Source of the DNA: Iris pallida
Lineage: Eukaryota; Streptophyta; Magnoliopsida; Asparagales; Iridaceae
Length of the DNA stretch: 64,000 nt
NCBI GenBank assembly: GCA_029216955.1
Contig: JANAVB010015600.1
Coordinates: forward strand, 27,227,182-27,291,181
Direction: 5' to 3'
Of this stretch, positions 1 to 14,200 are shown one piece after another (position 1 is the stretch's first letter; each line of letters begins with the position of its first letter). The notes under the pieces were generated by a model, which searched no databases, was not told the origin of the DNA, and saw only the letters and a list, made by a program, of their open reading frames with translations. The translations under genes were made by a program, and so were the position numbers.

Positions 1-3000
1 CCATTTCTCGCTGGACACGACACAATACACGACCATTTTTGGTCAGCACCTAGGGGCAACGTCTGACGTGCCACCCACAAATTTTCAGAGGGTCTCGTGT
101 CGTATCAGACACGCAATCGCGTGAGCACGCGATTTGAACTGTACTGCACGAGCGTGCAAGTGCTGTCCGATACGAGCTTCGTGTCCTTCGTGGACACGTC
201 GTGATGGTGTTACAGGGACACGATGGTGTAGCCCTACTATAGACGAACCCATATGCAAGATCTTGACCCACCTCGAGCACTGTGTCGAGCCCACGAAGGC
301 TCGATATGCACGCACGAGGCCTGCTGACACTGTTTTCTCTGAAACCTGGTTTTCAGCATTTGGACACGTCCTGTCAACTTATGTGGACACGACACAACCT
401 GTATAACACCATACAATGTTCACACACGATTACCAACTATTTAATTTGCATATTAACAAGTTTTGATGTTCGAAATTCAAATTTCCCCTTTTACACTGAT
501 ACCATATGGCTGAATGTATTTTCCTGAAATTGATTTTCGTTTTTTCCTGTTTTTTGATGTTTGAATGATAAATAGGGTTTACCTACATATTGATGAGTGA
601 TGTACATGTTCACTTTGTTTTATGCTAATGCAAGGGAATCATCGATTTAGGTTTTGCATTGGGTTGGGGGATTTCCTGCCATAGGTTTCAGAAATCTAAA
701 ACCTGGGATTAATTCCTAATTTATTTCACTCACATTGCCTCCCCACATGTTATACACAAACACATATGCTGATTACACACACACGAACTGAAATTACCTG
801 TCATGCCTTCACTATTTATTCACTGCATATTGTATTCACATTTCAATTAGGTCCTGCACTTAATATGAACCATTGCATCATTCTATTGATGCCCAGCCCT
901 TACCCTTTCATTTAGATTGTCTTGCATATAGATAAGCCAATGCCTTCCTGGGTAGATGTGATTTGTGTCCTACATATTAAGATTTGGCTTTTACCAGAAC
1001 ATTTCATGTCCTGCTTCCAGTCATGTACTTGGATTCAATTCAAGTATCAGAACATTACCTACTACATTCACCTTATGGATACACTGCTATCCTTCATACC
1101 TCACTGCCTTGTACTGCATATAATGTAACAGCAGATTCATACATTAGCCATTGCACCTGTAGTAATTGTACTACACTCTAAATGACATGTCCCATCCTTC
1201 TTGCCTTCATCTGCAAACATTCGCTTCATTTCATTCATGGCCACTACATGATTAGTTGTCCTGCACTCCTAATTGGTCACTGCATATGATGCATCCCCTT
1301 GCACCTTCATTCAAATTGCATATCCTGCAATTCCCTTCCCACTGCATGCTTTACCTGTTTTTTTAAAAAAAACTGAGAACTTCTCACTGTCTTCATATTC
1401 CAATTCCTGAACACTCTCTACACTTCCTTAATTGGCATTCCAGATTTAAATTCCCATAACTGATTGTGGTGCTTAAATGCTAAGATTAGGCATTCATATT
1501 TATGTGTTAACTGGAACATAGGCCACCTCTTTTATTTCCTGTGACAGTTCATGTACACACACAGCCTTGGGATGTCCCCTATGCCACACTGTCGAATTCA
1601 TGAGATAACTGTATTTTTTGAGTTAAATTGATATGGCTAAACTGTCAATTTCCTGAGATTAAATGAGGTTGAACCTATGAACTGAGAGTTCAATGTGTAT
1701 GTTTGAATCTACATTAGTTTGAACTGTCATGAAGGATCTGATTCATTATTCAACTGTCAACTGTTATTTCATTTCCCAAAACCTGAGATTATACATGTAT
1801 ACACACATGTTTACCCATATCACATATTACACAAAAGTGAACCTGAGGCCCATAGCAAATGACAACACTCACATTCCTACCTAACATACACATACACATT
1901 TTCCTATCACTCTAACACACAATTCTCTCACACCTAAGCCACAATTCCCTCGCATATGACACTACACTAACTTAACACCATGTTGCCATGTACTCTCATC
2001 ACTCTTGCCACACTCTACACTATTTCACTTCACTTCTTCACATGCACACACACTTGACACTCTTTCACTCCCTTTCTATCTCACTATATATAATGTATAT
2101 ATATGAAGTGTATGTATAGGCCTATATATGTATAGATGTAAATATGCATATTGATATGATATGGATAATGTATATAGTGTTTGTATATATATATATGTGT
2201 ATAGGTATGTGTGTTGGTTTGTAGATTTGTATAGCCTTGGTTAAGACCTAGTTAGACTAGCATATGCTAATTTGACTAGTTTAGACTTGGTTAGCCCTAG
2301 TTGACCTAGTCTGACTTCTAGAGTTGACCAAGTTGACCAAGAGTTGACTTGGGTCTAGATTGACCTAGAATCATGTAGAATGCATAGTAGAACTTCATGT
2401 TATCATTTTAGAACTTATAGTGACTTATACTGTTCTATAGGAGACAGACACCACTCCTCGGACAGTAGATATTCTTCAGATACTCAGGATACATGCGAGT
2501 ACATTCTCTGATCATTTCATATCCTGTTTAGAATTATTTTCCTGCTTTAAATTACTTTACTTGATATTGTCACGTTGGTCACACGGATTAGTACTATATG
2601 GATCCCTTCTTGAGATGTTATCCCCTCAGGGAGCATCGGATACTACATGTTCTGTGTGTTTCACTTACATGGTGTATCACTATGCTTCATGGTTCATTGA
2701 TCACTTGTGACATGTACTCTCATGATCACAGAGTCTCCTTGAATCTCCTATTTATGGGCATTTCCAGAATCACCCATTTATGGGCCTACCATGTATCACC
2801 CTTTGTGGGCCATTGCATGGAATCATAACATAACCTGGCTGGATCCTTGTGTATTGATTGGGGGTACGGGAGAGTAGAAGTAGACATGAATAATATCCAA
2901 GTAGTGTAGCGTCAAAATCTTTTCCGTAGTATAGTATCAGAATCTCCTATGCCATTCACATATTTATATTGTACTCTGACTCACTAGCCACTGTTAGTTC

Positions 3001-3680
3001 TCTACTTATAGTAGATATTTCTATTATAGTTCTCTCTCTGTTTACATTCTGTACTTCCTTTCAGTTTCCTGTATCTTACTTTACTGTATGATTATATTTT
3101 CTAACCTGCTATGAACTGTTGAGATGTATTGTGCTCGCTCCTGTCCTGACTGGACCTGTTAAAATATTACAGAGGACGAGAAGGAGGCCTGTGTGGATAC
3201 TTTCTATGGGACAGCCCTAGACGACACTTGTGAGCTGGACTCTCAGGAGGACCCAGCTCTAGCTGATGACATTACCCTACTGCCTAGACTAGTTTAGTTA
3301 GGCTTTATCTTACTTATGTTGTCTTGGGACTAGTTTAGTCTAGGTTTTACTATTTCTGTCATTTGAGATCTGGATTGTATATATTCTTTCATACTCTGTA
3401 GTTGAGACTTGTATTTCTGGATGTTGCTGAGATGCTATCTTAGACACTTAGACTCTTCTGATCATCTGTTTTTTTTTAGTTCTATATCATATCGTGCTTC
3501 TTCTTCCTTAGTTGTGATTGAGTTTACATTCTGCTATGTCACCCCTATTCGGGAGTATAAATTGTTTAGCATTATATTGTTAGATGTTGTGACCTAGGAC
3601 AGCATTCTACCGTCGACACTGCGGTGTAGGCTGGACGTACCCACTTCTCCTGTCCTTACTCTAGGGTGCGGATCATGACA
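1..3680 (+). mobile_element. Element A, 5' LTR (left part outside the window)
   Basis: Nearly collinear with 7806 to about 11236 plus 14357-14607, which form the second copy; the two copies differ by scattered substitutions and small indels. The right end is recognised by comparison with solo LTR G, which shares the terminal block (GGACGTACCCACTTCTC, then CTAGGGTGCGG, then TGACA). About 1.15 kb of the LTR start is missing because the window begins inside it. The segment contains a cluster of GGACACG/CGTGTCC motifs near its left end, AT-rich satellite-like sequence around 2090-2190 and no credible ORF. LTRs of such elements carry promoter and polyadenylation signals and code for nothing; the short ORFs here are chance. 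The paired long repeats and conserved ends make the LTR call secure. Confidence 0.9.
180..198. repeat. Perfect 7-bp hairpin CGTGTCC-TTCGT-GGACACG
   Basis: The arms CGTGTCC and GGACACG are perfect complements around a 5-nt loop. The same hairpin is at 7985-8003 in the 3' LTR copy. It sits among many single copies of GGACACG or its complement, downstream of the LTR TATA box, so it would lie in the transcript leader. Function unknown. Confidence 0.6.
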
Positions 3681-6611
3681 CATTTTTAGTGGTGGCCCAT
3701 GCAGGTCGAGTTTATGTAGTGGTATTCGAACTAGAGTATCACTACAGCCTGCAGTAGGATTAGGATATTCTTGAAGGTACTCAATCACATTAGGAAAAAC
3801 TCTTAATCAGATTCAATTTATCTAAATTTACTGTTTATTGTCTTCCCTTGAATATAAACTGTCCTCCTCTGAATTTTTGCTTCATTCTCAGAAATTGCTT
3901 CTTGTTTTGATCTGTCTTCATGATGGTTATGAAGACACGATCTCATCGCTTCGGTTCGGGGGATACTATCGAGAGGCTGGCCACCTCTCGTCCTGTTCAT
4001 CAGGGCCTCGAGACCGCGGCTCCTGTTGTGCCGACTCAGGTTGGCGTTTCTGCTATATTGGAAGTGCACCTCTGTCTGTACAGAGACTTTTTTCGTCATT
4101 TCCGATTTCTATCAGCAGTAGCGGTTCATGCAGCATTAACAGCAGACCAGGGGAAACCAGCAGGGCGAGCTATCGTCAGGACAGTCGAGGATGCACAGAC
4201 CATTGGAGATCTTGCTGCAAGTTCCGTTCTTCTCGATTCCATTCCCGTAATTGTCCATTATAACTACCTTGAAATCCGATTCCATCTGTTCCTTGTTGAT
4301 TGATTAATTTTGTCATGTTGCTCTTTTGTTATGTTTTTTTTTCTTCTGAGAAAATCATATAGGCTAGGTCACCTCAGTTATGGGATCTAGAATCTTCGAT
4401 AGTCGTGGTAGTTGGCATAGTGAGGACATGTAGTCAGATTTTGGACGTATTTTCTCGGGGTGTGGGAATTTAAGGTTTTCGTCGTCGCATGCGGCAATAC
4501 GAAAATTTTAAATACCCTGAACCTAGAGGTACATACCTTAGTCAAGGACTCTGTGATTATCGTAGCCTTGCTTACTAGCATGATGAAGACTCTGGACAAC
4601 ATAATTTTGGATAGACGCATATGATTATCAGATTGTACCTTGAAAACTTTTGAACATGTTTTCTCTACTTTTGTTCAGTCTTTCAGAAAAAGAATTATTG
4701 GTTGTTTTTGTTTTGCTTCTCATTATTTAAATTAGGAGTAGGAGTAGCTTTAGCTGTTATTATAAACCTTTGTGTAACTTTGCTATGAATTTCTTCATAA
4801 TACAATGAATCGATGATTTTTACTAAGACCTTATTTTGGATTTGATATTATAGTTCTGGTTTCAAATGGTTCCCTTTTTTTAAACAGAAAAGCAGAACAG
4901 ATTCTATTATCATTCTCTTGCTGCCAATATTTTATTACCATCATTCTTTGTCTTATATAACTGTCTTGATTACATCAATTCTCTGTCTCGTATCTAATTC
5001 TGTCAGCTATACCTTGAAACCCTTGAATCTTCATATCATTTTGCCTGAGACATGTTGAGGAAATAACGTAAATTATCTAGTTCGAAAATGACGTAATTGG
5101 TTATCATATGATGATTTGTAGGAATCAGAACGTTGGATGTCAAATATGAAAAATTCGAGATGGAGATGTGGTAAAGGTTTAGAATGGAATCGAGAGATAA
5201 ATGTTATCAATTTAGAAACAATCGCAGAAAATTTTGGTTATGAGTAATTCATGGATGTATTTCAAAAAAAAAACTAATGAGGATATCAGAGGTCAACCTA
5301 GTTAGTTTTGAGAACTTAGAAAATCTTGGTTATTGATTCTTGGTAACTTTTACTCTAAGGCTATGTAGAAATTTAGAAACGGAAAGGAGAATTTAATTGT
5401 ATTCAATGATTATGCAAAATTAAACTAGATATTGTAAGAGGGTGACTAGAGACAGAGAGAACACAAGAATTTTAAGTTATAGGAATTATTTTAGATGATT
5501 GAGGAAAATTTGTAGAATTCAAAAGGATAACATTTGAAGGTGAACATTGACGAAAATATGAAGGTTGATTTATAAATAAGAATAAATTTTGTATGACATA
5601 GTGGTATTAGGGTTGAATAAATACGAGACTTGAATTAAACAAGTTCAAGGATTTCATAAACTGGATTTAGAGGTTTCAGATCTAAATTAGGACGAGGTGA
5701 AGGAATTTGAAAATTTGATTAAATGAATAAGTGTTGATACCTAAATAAGAGGGGTATGCTTCGTGGGAAATGTTTTTGAAGTTTGGAATTTTGTCTATGG
5801 TGATCATGGTAAAGGTTTAGATGACTGAAGGTTATAAATTTTTTGATGATAGTCGAATAAAAGTTGATTTTTATATTGGGACTTGTGAGATAAAAATATG
5901 ATTGGCAAATGATAAACTTGATGGTATTAGAGAGAGATGATTAACTTGACTTCTTATGAAATCTTTCCTTGTTTTCCCTAAAAGGTTTTCAATATCATTG
6001 AAATTCTAGCTCCCTAAATCACGACCAATCAACCTTGATCATCCTTTCTTATCACATTAATGTCTTGGGTTCGTACCCAATTGAATCAAATTTAAATATG
6101 ACCTGAATCTCCATCCTTGTATGCTCGTGCTCAGACTTCGATGACCTTGTCCTCCATATTGCCCAAATCTTGATTTCCCAGAATTGATCAACTTAGATCG
6201 TATCGAGACTAAATATTCTTAATATATATTGTGATTGGATTTCAATGCTATTGAAGACTGTCCCTTGAACTTTTGATTTTGATTTTTCTTTGAATTGTAC
6301 CCCTTTATAGATAATTGGTAGTTATCTTATTTTATTTTTGATCAGTACCAGTTTTCATATAGGATGGTAGACTGCCTTATAGTTTTGATGATTTGTTATT
6401 TCTGTATCTTTTCCAGTTTAAAACCCCTGATTGCTTTTATATTTTGTTACCCTATGACCATTTTGGTTTAGCATGACTTGTATACCTAGATGAGACTTTC
6501 ACTACCACCATATGCCATGACCATGTATATCGTCCTTTTAAATCGTATGATTTATTTAAGTTCTGAGACTTTGATTGTGGGGGTTTGACCTAGAAGGAAT
6601 ATGAACATTTT
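3681..6611 (+). other. Interior of element A: decayed, no recognisable gag-pol
   Basis: The stretch between the two LTRs of A is only about 3 kb and contains no RT, integrase, protease or zinc-knuckle motif in any frame. A 127-codon ORF at 3920-4303 begins with a basic Thr-Arg-Ser stretch followed by Gly-Ser, as many plant chromovirus Gag proteins do, but I cannot recognise the rest. From 4304 to 6611 the DNA is AT-rich and full of stops. No clear primer-binding site follows the LTR end. With LTRs longer than the interior, A looks like a large non-autonomous derivative (LARD-like) or a deleted chromovirus. Confidence 0.6.
3920..4303 (+). pseudogene. Possible gag N-terminal remnant of element A
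   Basis: ORF of 127 codons starting with two Met residues, 240 bp after the 5' LTR, at the position where gag would start. The first residues include Lys-Thr-Arg-Ser and a Gly-Ser-Gly run. There is no capsid domain and no zinc knuckle, and the overlapping frame 3838-4263 is also open, so the local openness may reflect composition. I treat it as a possible remnant only. Confidence 0.25.
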
Positions 6612-6648
6612 AATTTCGAGGACGAAATTTTTCTAAGGTGGGTAGGAT
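6612..6648 (+). promoter_or_regulatory. Polypurine tract region of element A
   Basis: Contains TTTCGAGGACGAAATTTTTC and then AAGGTGGGTAGGAT directly before the LTR start TGTAACACCC. This arrangement is typical of the second-strand primer region of plant chromoviruses. A related sequence (minus strand) precedes LTR B2 near 55675-55720, and another precedes LTR H at 14610-14649. Confidence 0.75.
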
Positions 6649-9600
6649 TGTAACACCCAGTTTTCCAGATGAGGGTAAATTTAAAATTTTGTAATTATAA
6701 TTATTATTTAATGATATTTATTTCATATTATGATTTTTGGTGATTTTTAATCATTTTTAAACTATTTTAAATCATGACTTGTGATTTGGTGTTTTGCTAG
6801 TGTAACCCTAGAGACTGCATGACCTAGAGCCTAACCATGTCATTAGGATGATTTAATTATCATTTTTCGTCTAGGGGTAATTTGGTCATTTTGACTTAAT
6901 TGAATTATGTGATGATTCATTGAATTGGTGATTCCTAGTTTGGGCTTTGACTTATAGAGAATTGTAGACTAGCCTAGAAGCTAATCCTAGTCATGGTGAC
7001 CCTAGTCTAACTTAGGTTAACCTACTTTTAGTCATTAGAAACTAATTTTGGAATAAGAGGATTAGTTTAAGTGAAATTATTTCATGGTTTGGGGTTTAAT
7101 GAAATGACTTGTGATTTTAGGACTTAATGACTTGTGACTTGGCCCATGGCCCATAACTAGAAGCCCTAACCCTAACCAAACCCTAAGTGGCCAGCCACAT
7201 AGGGATCCCCATCCTATATAAATACTTATTCATTAGTTCTTGCCTCTTTTATTTTATTTTAATACATAGGAAAAGACAGGTTTATCCATTCTTCCCCAAT
7301 CCATAGATTTCTCATTTTAAATCCTTTTTAACTCTAGTTTCTTGCATTAGAACCTAATACTCTCATATTTTCTGATTGTGGGGTTTACTCTCAGCTTTGG
7401 GACAATTTGGGAGCTTTTGGCTAGCAAAAAAGAATCCCCCATTTGGAGCTTTTTTATACTTTTTACACCTATAGGTAAAACTCCACAAATTGCATTAATG
7501 TTTCGTTTTCTTTGCATTTAGGGCTAGATCTAGGAGTCCCCTAGCTGTCCCTGATGTTTTGGTCGATTTCGTGTCCGTTTGGTGTACGTATCGGACACGT
7601 GTCTATGTGTATTGCTAAGTGTTTGATGAATTGCTTGAATGGATTAAAACATTGTAATTTCGAAAACTAATTTCATGGATTTATAGCCCTATATATGGGG
7701 ATTAATTTTGCAAGTGACTGAGTCAATTTCTGCTTATTTTTTGTGTCCAAAATTGGCAACGAACACGTGCACAAGGCCACGGTTCACTGTCCTGCTACCT
7801 CGTGTCCAGTTCTCACTGGACACGACACAAGACACGACCATTTTTGGTCAGCACCTAGGGGAAACGTCTGACGTGCTATCCATAAATTTTCAGAGGGTCT
7901 CGTGTCATATCGGACACGCAATCGCGTGAGCACACGATTTGTGCTGTACTGCATGAGCGTGCAAGTGCTGTCCGATACGAGCTTCGTGTCCTTCGTGGAC
8001 ACGTTGTGATGGTGTTACAGGGACACGACGGTGTAGCCCTACTATGGGCGAACCCATATGCAAGATCTCGACCCACCTCGAGCACTGTGTCGAGTCCACG
8101 AAGGCTCAACATGCACGCACGAGGCCTGCTAATACTGTTTTTTCTGAAACCTGGTTTTCAGCATTTGGACATGTCGTGTCGACTTATGTGGACACGACAC
8201 AACCTGTATAACACCATACAATGTTCACACATGATTACCAACTATTTAATTTGCATATTAACAAGTTTTGATGTTCGAAATTCAAATTTTCCCTTTTACA
8301 ATGATACCATATGGCTGAATGTATTTTCCTGAAATTGATTTTCATTTTTCCTGTTTTTGTGATGTTTGAATGATAAATAGGGTTCACCTACATATTGATG
8401 AGTGATGTACATGTTCACTTTGTTTTGTGCTAATGCAAGGGAATCATCGATTTGGGTTTTGCATTGGGTTGGGGGATTTTCTGCCATAGGTTTCAGAAAT
8501 CTGAAACCTGGGATTAATTCCTAATTTATTTCACTCACATTGCCTCCCCACATGTTATACACACACATATGCTGATTACACACACACAAACTGAAATTAC
8601 CTGTCATGCCTTCACTATTTGTACACTGCACATTGCATTCACATTTCAATTAGGTCCTGTACTTAATATGAACCATTGCATCATTCTATTGATGCCCAGC
8701 CCTTACCCTCTCATTTAGATTGTCCTGTATATAGATAAGCCAATGCCTTCCTGGGTAGATGTGATTTGTGTCCTACATATTAAAATTTGGCTTTTACCAG
8801 AACATTTCATGTCCTGCTCCCAATCCTGTACTTGGATTCAATTCAAGTATCAGAACATTACCTACTGCATTCACCTTATGGATACACTGCTATCCTTCAT
8901 ACCTCACTGCCTTGTACTATATCTAATGCAACAGCAGATTCATACATTAGCCATTGCACATGTAGTAATTGTACTGCACTCTAAATGACATGTCCCATCC
9001 TTCTTGCATTCATCTGCATACATTCGTTTCATTTCATTCATGGCCACTGCATGATTAGTTGTCCTGTACTCCTAATTGGTCACTGCACATGATGCATACC
9101 CTTGCACCTTCTTTCAAATTGCATATCCTGCAATTCCCTTCCCATTGCATGCTTTACCTGTTTTTTTTTAAAAAGAAAACTGAGAACTTCTCACTGTCTT
9201 CATATTCCAATTCCTGAACACTCTCTACACTTCTTTAATTGGCATTCCAGATTTAAATTCCCATAACTGATTGTGGTAATTAAATGCTAAGATTAGGCAT
9301 TCACATTTATGTGTTAACTGGAACATAGGCCACCTCTTTTATTTTCTGTGACAGTTCATGTACACACACAGCCTTGGGATGTCCCCTATTGCACCCTGTC
9401 GAATTCATGAGATAACTGTATTTTTTTGAGTTAAATTGATATGGCTAAACTGTCAATTTCCTGAGATTAAATGAGGTTGAACCTATGAACTGAGAGTTCA
9501 ATGTGTATGTTTGAATCTACATTAGTTTGAACTGTCATGAAGGATCTGATTCATGATTCAACTGTCAACTGTTATTTCATTTCCCTAAACCTGAGATTAT

Positions 9601-9691
9601 ACATGTATACACACATGTTTACCCATATCACATATTACACAAAAGTGAACCTGAGGCCCATAGCAAATGACAACACACACATTCCTACCTA

Positions 9692-9722
<31 letters not shown>

Positions 9723-11236
9723 CCTATCAATCTAACACACAATTCTCTCACACCTAAGTCACAATTCCCTCACATATGACACTATACTACACTAACTTAA
9801 CACCATGCTGCCATGTACTCACATCACTCTTGCCACACTCTACACTATTTCACTTCACTTCTTCACATGCACACACACTTGACACTCTTTCACTCTCTTT
9901 CTATCTCACTATATATAATGTATATATATGAAGTGTATGTATAGGCCTATATATGTATAGATGTAAATATACATATTAATATGATATGGATAATGTATAT
10001 AGTGTTTGTATATATATGTGTATAGGTATGTGTGTTGGTTTGTAGATTTGTATAGCCTTGGTTAAGACCTAGTTAGACTAGCATAGGCTAATTTGACTAG
10101 TTTAGACTTGGTTAGCCCTAGTTGACCTAGTTTGACTTCTAGAGTTGACCAAGTTGACCAAGAGTTGACTTGGGTCTAGATTGACCTAGAATCATGTAGA
10201 ATGTATAGTAGAACTTCATGTTATCATTTTAGAACTTATAGTGACTTGTACTGTTCTATAGGAGACAGACACCACTCCTCGGACAGTAGATATTCTTTAG
10301 ATACTCAGGATACAGGCGAGTACATTCTCTGATCATTTCATATCCTGTTTAGAATTATTTTCCTGCTTTAAATTACTTTACTTGATACTGTCACGTTGGT
10401 CACACGGATTAGTACTATATGGATCCCTTCTTGAGGTGTTATCCCCTCAGGGAGCATCGGATACTACATGTTCTGTGCGTTTTACTTACATGGTGTATCA
10501 CTATGCTTCATGGTTCATTGATCACTTGTGACATGTACTCTCATGATCACAGAGTCTCCTTGAATCTCCCATTTATGGGCATTCCCAGAATCACCCATTT
10601 ATGGGCCTACCATGTATCACACCTTGTGGGCCATTATATGGAATCATAACATAACCTGGATGGATCCTTGTGTATTGATTGGGGGTACGGAGGAGTAGAA
10701 GTAGACATGTGAATAATATCCAAGTAGTGTAGCATCAGAATCTTTTCCGTAGTGTAGTATCAGAATCTCCTATGCCATTCACATGTTTATATTGTACTCT
10801 GACTCACTAGCCACTGTTAGTTCTCTACTTATAGTAGATATTTCTATTACAGTTCTCTCTCTGTTTACATTCTGTACTTCTTTTCAGTTTTCTGTATCTT
10901 ACTTTACTGCATGATTATATTTTCTAACCTTCTATGAACTGTTGAGATGTATTGTGCTCGCTCCTGTCCTGACTGGACCTGTTGAAAATATTACAGAGGA
11001 CGAGGAGGAGGCCTGTGTGGATACTTTCTATGGGACAGCCGTAGACGACACTTGTGAGCTGGACTCTCAGGAGGACCCAGCTCTAGCTGATGACATTACC
11101 CTACTGCCTAGACTAGTTTAGTTAGGCTTTATCTTACTTATGTTGTCTTGGGACTAGTTTAGTCTAGGTTTTACTATTTCTGTCATTTGAGATCTGGATT
11201 GTATATATTCTTTCATACTCTGTAGTGGAGACTTGT
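6649..11236 (+). mobile_element. Element A, 3' LTR, first segment
   Basis: Starts TGTAACACCC right after the polypurine tract. A TATA box (TATATAAATA) lies at 7215-7224, and a splice-donor-like AGGTAAAA at 7473-7480. From 7806 on, it repeats 1-3403 closely. It is interrupted after 11236 by solo LTR F and resumes at 14357. Without the insertion the LTR would be about 4.84 kb, and about 22 bp of its extreme 3' end are missing. No coding capacity is supported; the small ORFs are mirrored in the 5' copy only because the DNA is repeated. Confidence 0.9.
7215..7224 (+). promoter_or_regulatory. TATA box of LTR A
   Basis: TATATAAATA about 570 bp into the LTR, followed by a pyrimidine-rich leader, as expected for the U3/R boundary. 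The matching part of the 5' LTR lies outside the window. Confidence 0.6.
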
Positions 11237-14200
11237 TGTGAAATCCAGAATTTTAGAATTAATTAATTATTGGTTTGTAGTAAAATTTTGTTTTATAGTA
11301 TTATTACATTTATTATTATTATTATTATTATTATATTATTATTACTTAGTCAGTTTTAGGAAAAAATATTATTTTAAAAATTATCGTTGATTTTGATTGC
11401 GGCCCTATCCCGATCCTGAATCCGGACTCCGAACCCGGGTCCGAACCCGTCTTCTTTTTCTGAACCCAATTTTCATTTCCAGTTCCGAATCCATCTTAAA
11501 ACCTTTTTAATTATTTTTTTTAGGTAAACAGATAGAACTATTTGTAGGATGGGTTTTTAAAATATATATATATATATATATTCATAAAACCCAACTGGCT
11601 TGGTCTCCCATGACCAAGCCAGCACTCCTAACTTCACTCCCCATTTCTCCCTCTCCTCCACTACTTTCCGACACTCCAGCAACCACCTTCCCTTCTTAAA
11701 TTCTTTCACTCACAATTTTTCTTTCACTCACAATATTCCTTCACCCACACATTTTTTCTTCATCCTCACCGTGCCCTAGCCGACCACTCTCCCCGAGCAC
11801 CCTCTCGGCCGTGCTCCGCCGTCTAGACCGCCGACCTCCGCCCACGCCGGCCACCGCTCGGCCCCGAGCGCCGCCCAGCGGCCTCCCCCTTCGGCCTCAG
11901 CGCTCCGGCTTCCCGACCCGACAGACTCTCCAGCGCGCCCCGACTTCCCCTGTCGTGCGCCGCCCCCGGTCTTCCCTGCCGGACCCGCGCCCCGTGCCCT
12001 AGGTCCCCGGCGACCCGATCCCCTCCGGCCTCCGCGCACCCGGCCGACCAGCGGCCTCCCGCTGGACCCCCGAGCTTCGGCGCCACCCCACGATTCCCTG
12101 GCCCCCTCTTCTGGACGATGCCCCTTTTTCGACGATGTCCTGCGGCTGTGCCCTAGCCGCTCCCCTCTGTCCTGGTTCCCGCAAGCTTCTCGCTGATCCG
12201 AACAGCGCTGTCCAGCGCTGTCCGCGGGTTTTTCAACCTGCTGCCGTGCTTTTCCGTGCCCGGATCCCGCTGTCCAGCGCAGCCGTACCCGGCGAGGTGC
12301 TATCCCGAGCCGATCCATTGTCCGCGGATTTCTTTTCTTCTTTATTATCATCTGAGAGCTCTAGACGAGCAACCCAAGGTATAATTTCGTGTCCCCGTTC
12401 CCAATTCGTAGTCGATGATGAGAATTGGTCCCCGATTCCCTTCCGGGAATTCGGTTTTAGAGCGGCGTAGTGACTTCGGATTTTCCGGAGACGTTTTGTG
12501 ATGTTCTGTGGTTTTCGAATTTTTTCGAAAGGTGTTTTCTGGATTTTTGGGTGCTGTGGTTTCCGATTTCATTTCGGGATTTTCCTATTTATATTTCGGT
12601 TTCCGATTAAACTTCGTAAATTATTCTGTGAATTTAATTTTGGTGTAAAAATGGTTTGTTAGTTAATTTCTGGGTGTTCCCTGGTTTGGGACTTTTATTA
12701 TGGGTGTTCCGGCACATTTTCCCAGTTTTGGGTTATCCCGAATATAGAGGGAATGCTGTCCAAATTTTTATAAAATTTTATAAATGAGTTTTAAATTGGT
12801 TTTCGGAAATATTTATTAAATTGGATTTTGGGCGACGACCATACCGGTCCGTGGGCCCTAGCGAAATGCAAACGAAATCGGTTTTACCCGGACGTTGAGG
12901 CATTAGCAACAAATAGTGACGATTGGACCAAGTCTGAGACTCCTAAGATTTTATTTATTTTATTTTTAGTTTTGTTTTCGATATTTAAAATATGAGACAT
13001 TAGTCAGAGCTAACTAATTTCCTCTTATTTCATTTATGTAAAGTTTGTAAGGGCATAAGCCCAGATTTCCATTCTTGTTAGCTGTGCCCCTGTATTATGT
13101 AGATTAGGATTTTTCCTTTATTTTCTGGATGGTTTTATCATTTTTATAATTAGGCGCTTCGTAACAAAATGGCTATTAAATATTTTGTATAAATTAATAA
13201 GTATTTTTTACGATATAATAACCTGAATAAAATATTGATAATTAACAAGATCCATGTTTTTCTCATTTGAAAGAAAATATTGTTTTATACGTATAATATT
13301 AAAAATACAAAGTTTTGCGAATTAATCGGTAACGACAATTTTTTCAAGTAAAACCAGAAACTGACTATCCAACTAAATGAGAACCAACGTAGCACGCGTC
13401 GTAAACCGTTAGCAGTAGATTAAATAAACAAACTTAAAATCTGACTAGGACCTGCTACTAGCGATTGCAACTAGCACACCTAGCTTAGTTTCACAATGGT
13501 TCTAAGTCAAGTTCTCCAACTGTAGGATCTCGGAGACGAACCTAGCATCTTTCCGGAACCAACATCATTTCCAGTCTTAAACAAAGGCAAGTACATTTTG
13601 TGTTAGTTTACAATTATTTAGTAATCATTTTATTGCAAGTTTAAACCACGATGCAACACGGAACTCTCTCTGAGAGCATTGACTGATTGACTGTTGGGTA
13701 CTGGAGGAGTAGTGTAATGAGTATGACCACATCCAAAGTAGCATTATAAATATATTAGCTTATCCCTCATACACATGGGGATAAGCCATATCATTCACTG
13801 TACAACCCAATCCGGACATATTTATTGCCTATTCACATCACAATATTTTAACTGCTGGAGAATTGTTTATTTCAAATTGTTTAAAAGTGCATAACTCTAT
13901 TATTATTTTAATTGTTTGATTATCATGAATTGTACTTTGCTCCCTCCTGACTGGAGATAACATTTTTAGGGGATTTTGAGGATGCTAAGATGTTATACAA
14001 CAGCTATTATGACTCGGTTCTGTACCCTGTGGTGTTGTCAGAGTCCCCGTTGGAGGACACAGGACCTGAGGCCGACGAGCCGAACGCTTAGCTAGATATT
14101 TTTCTGTTTCCAGTTTTGATGTTTTAGAATTTTGTTAATTTGAATTCAGCATTCATTTCAGTTCTTTTGCTTTCCAGTTGTATTTATTCAAATGTTAATA

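Noticed and set aside
2598..2828. Small ORF duplicated at 10419-10649
   Set aside because: The two copies are the two LTRs of element A; conservation follows from the repeat and not from coding selection.
11776..12351. 191-codon minus-strand ORF in solo LTR F
   Set aside because: Arg/Gly/Ala-rich product of a GC-rich stretch with other open frames on both strands; no domain recognised.
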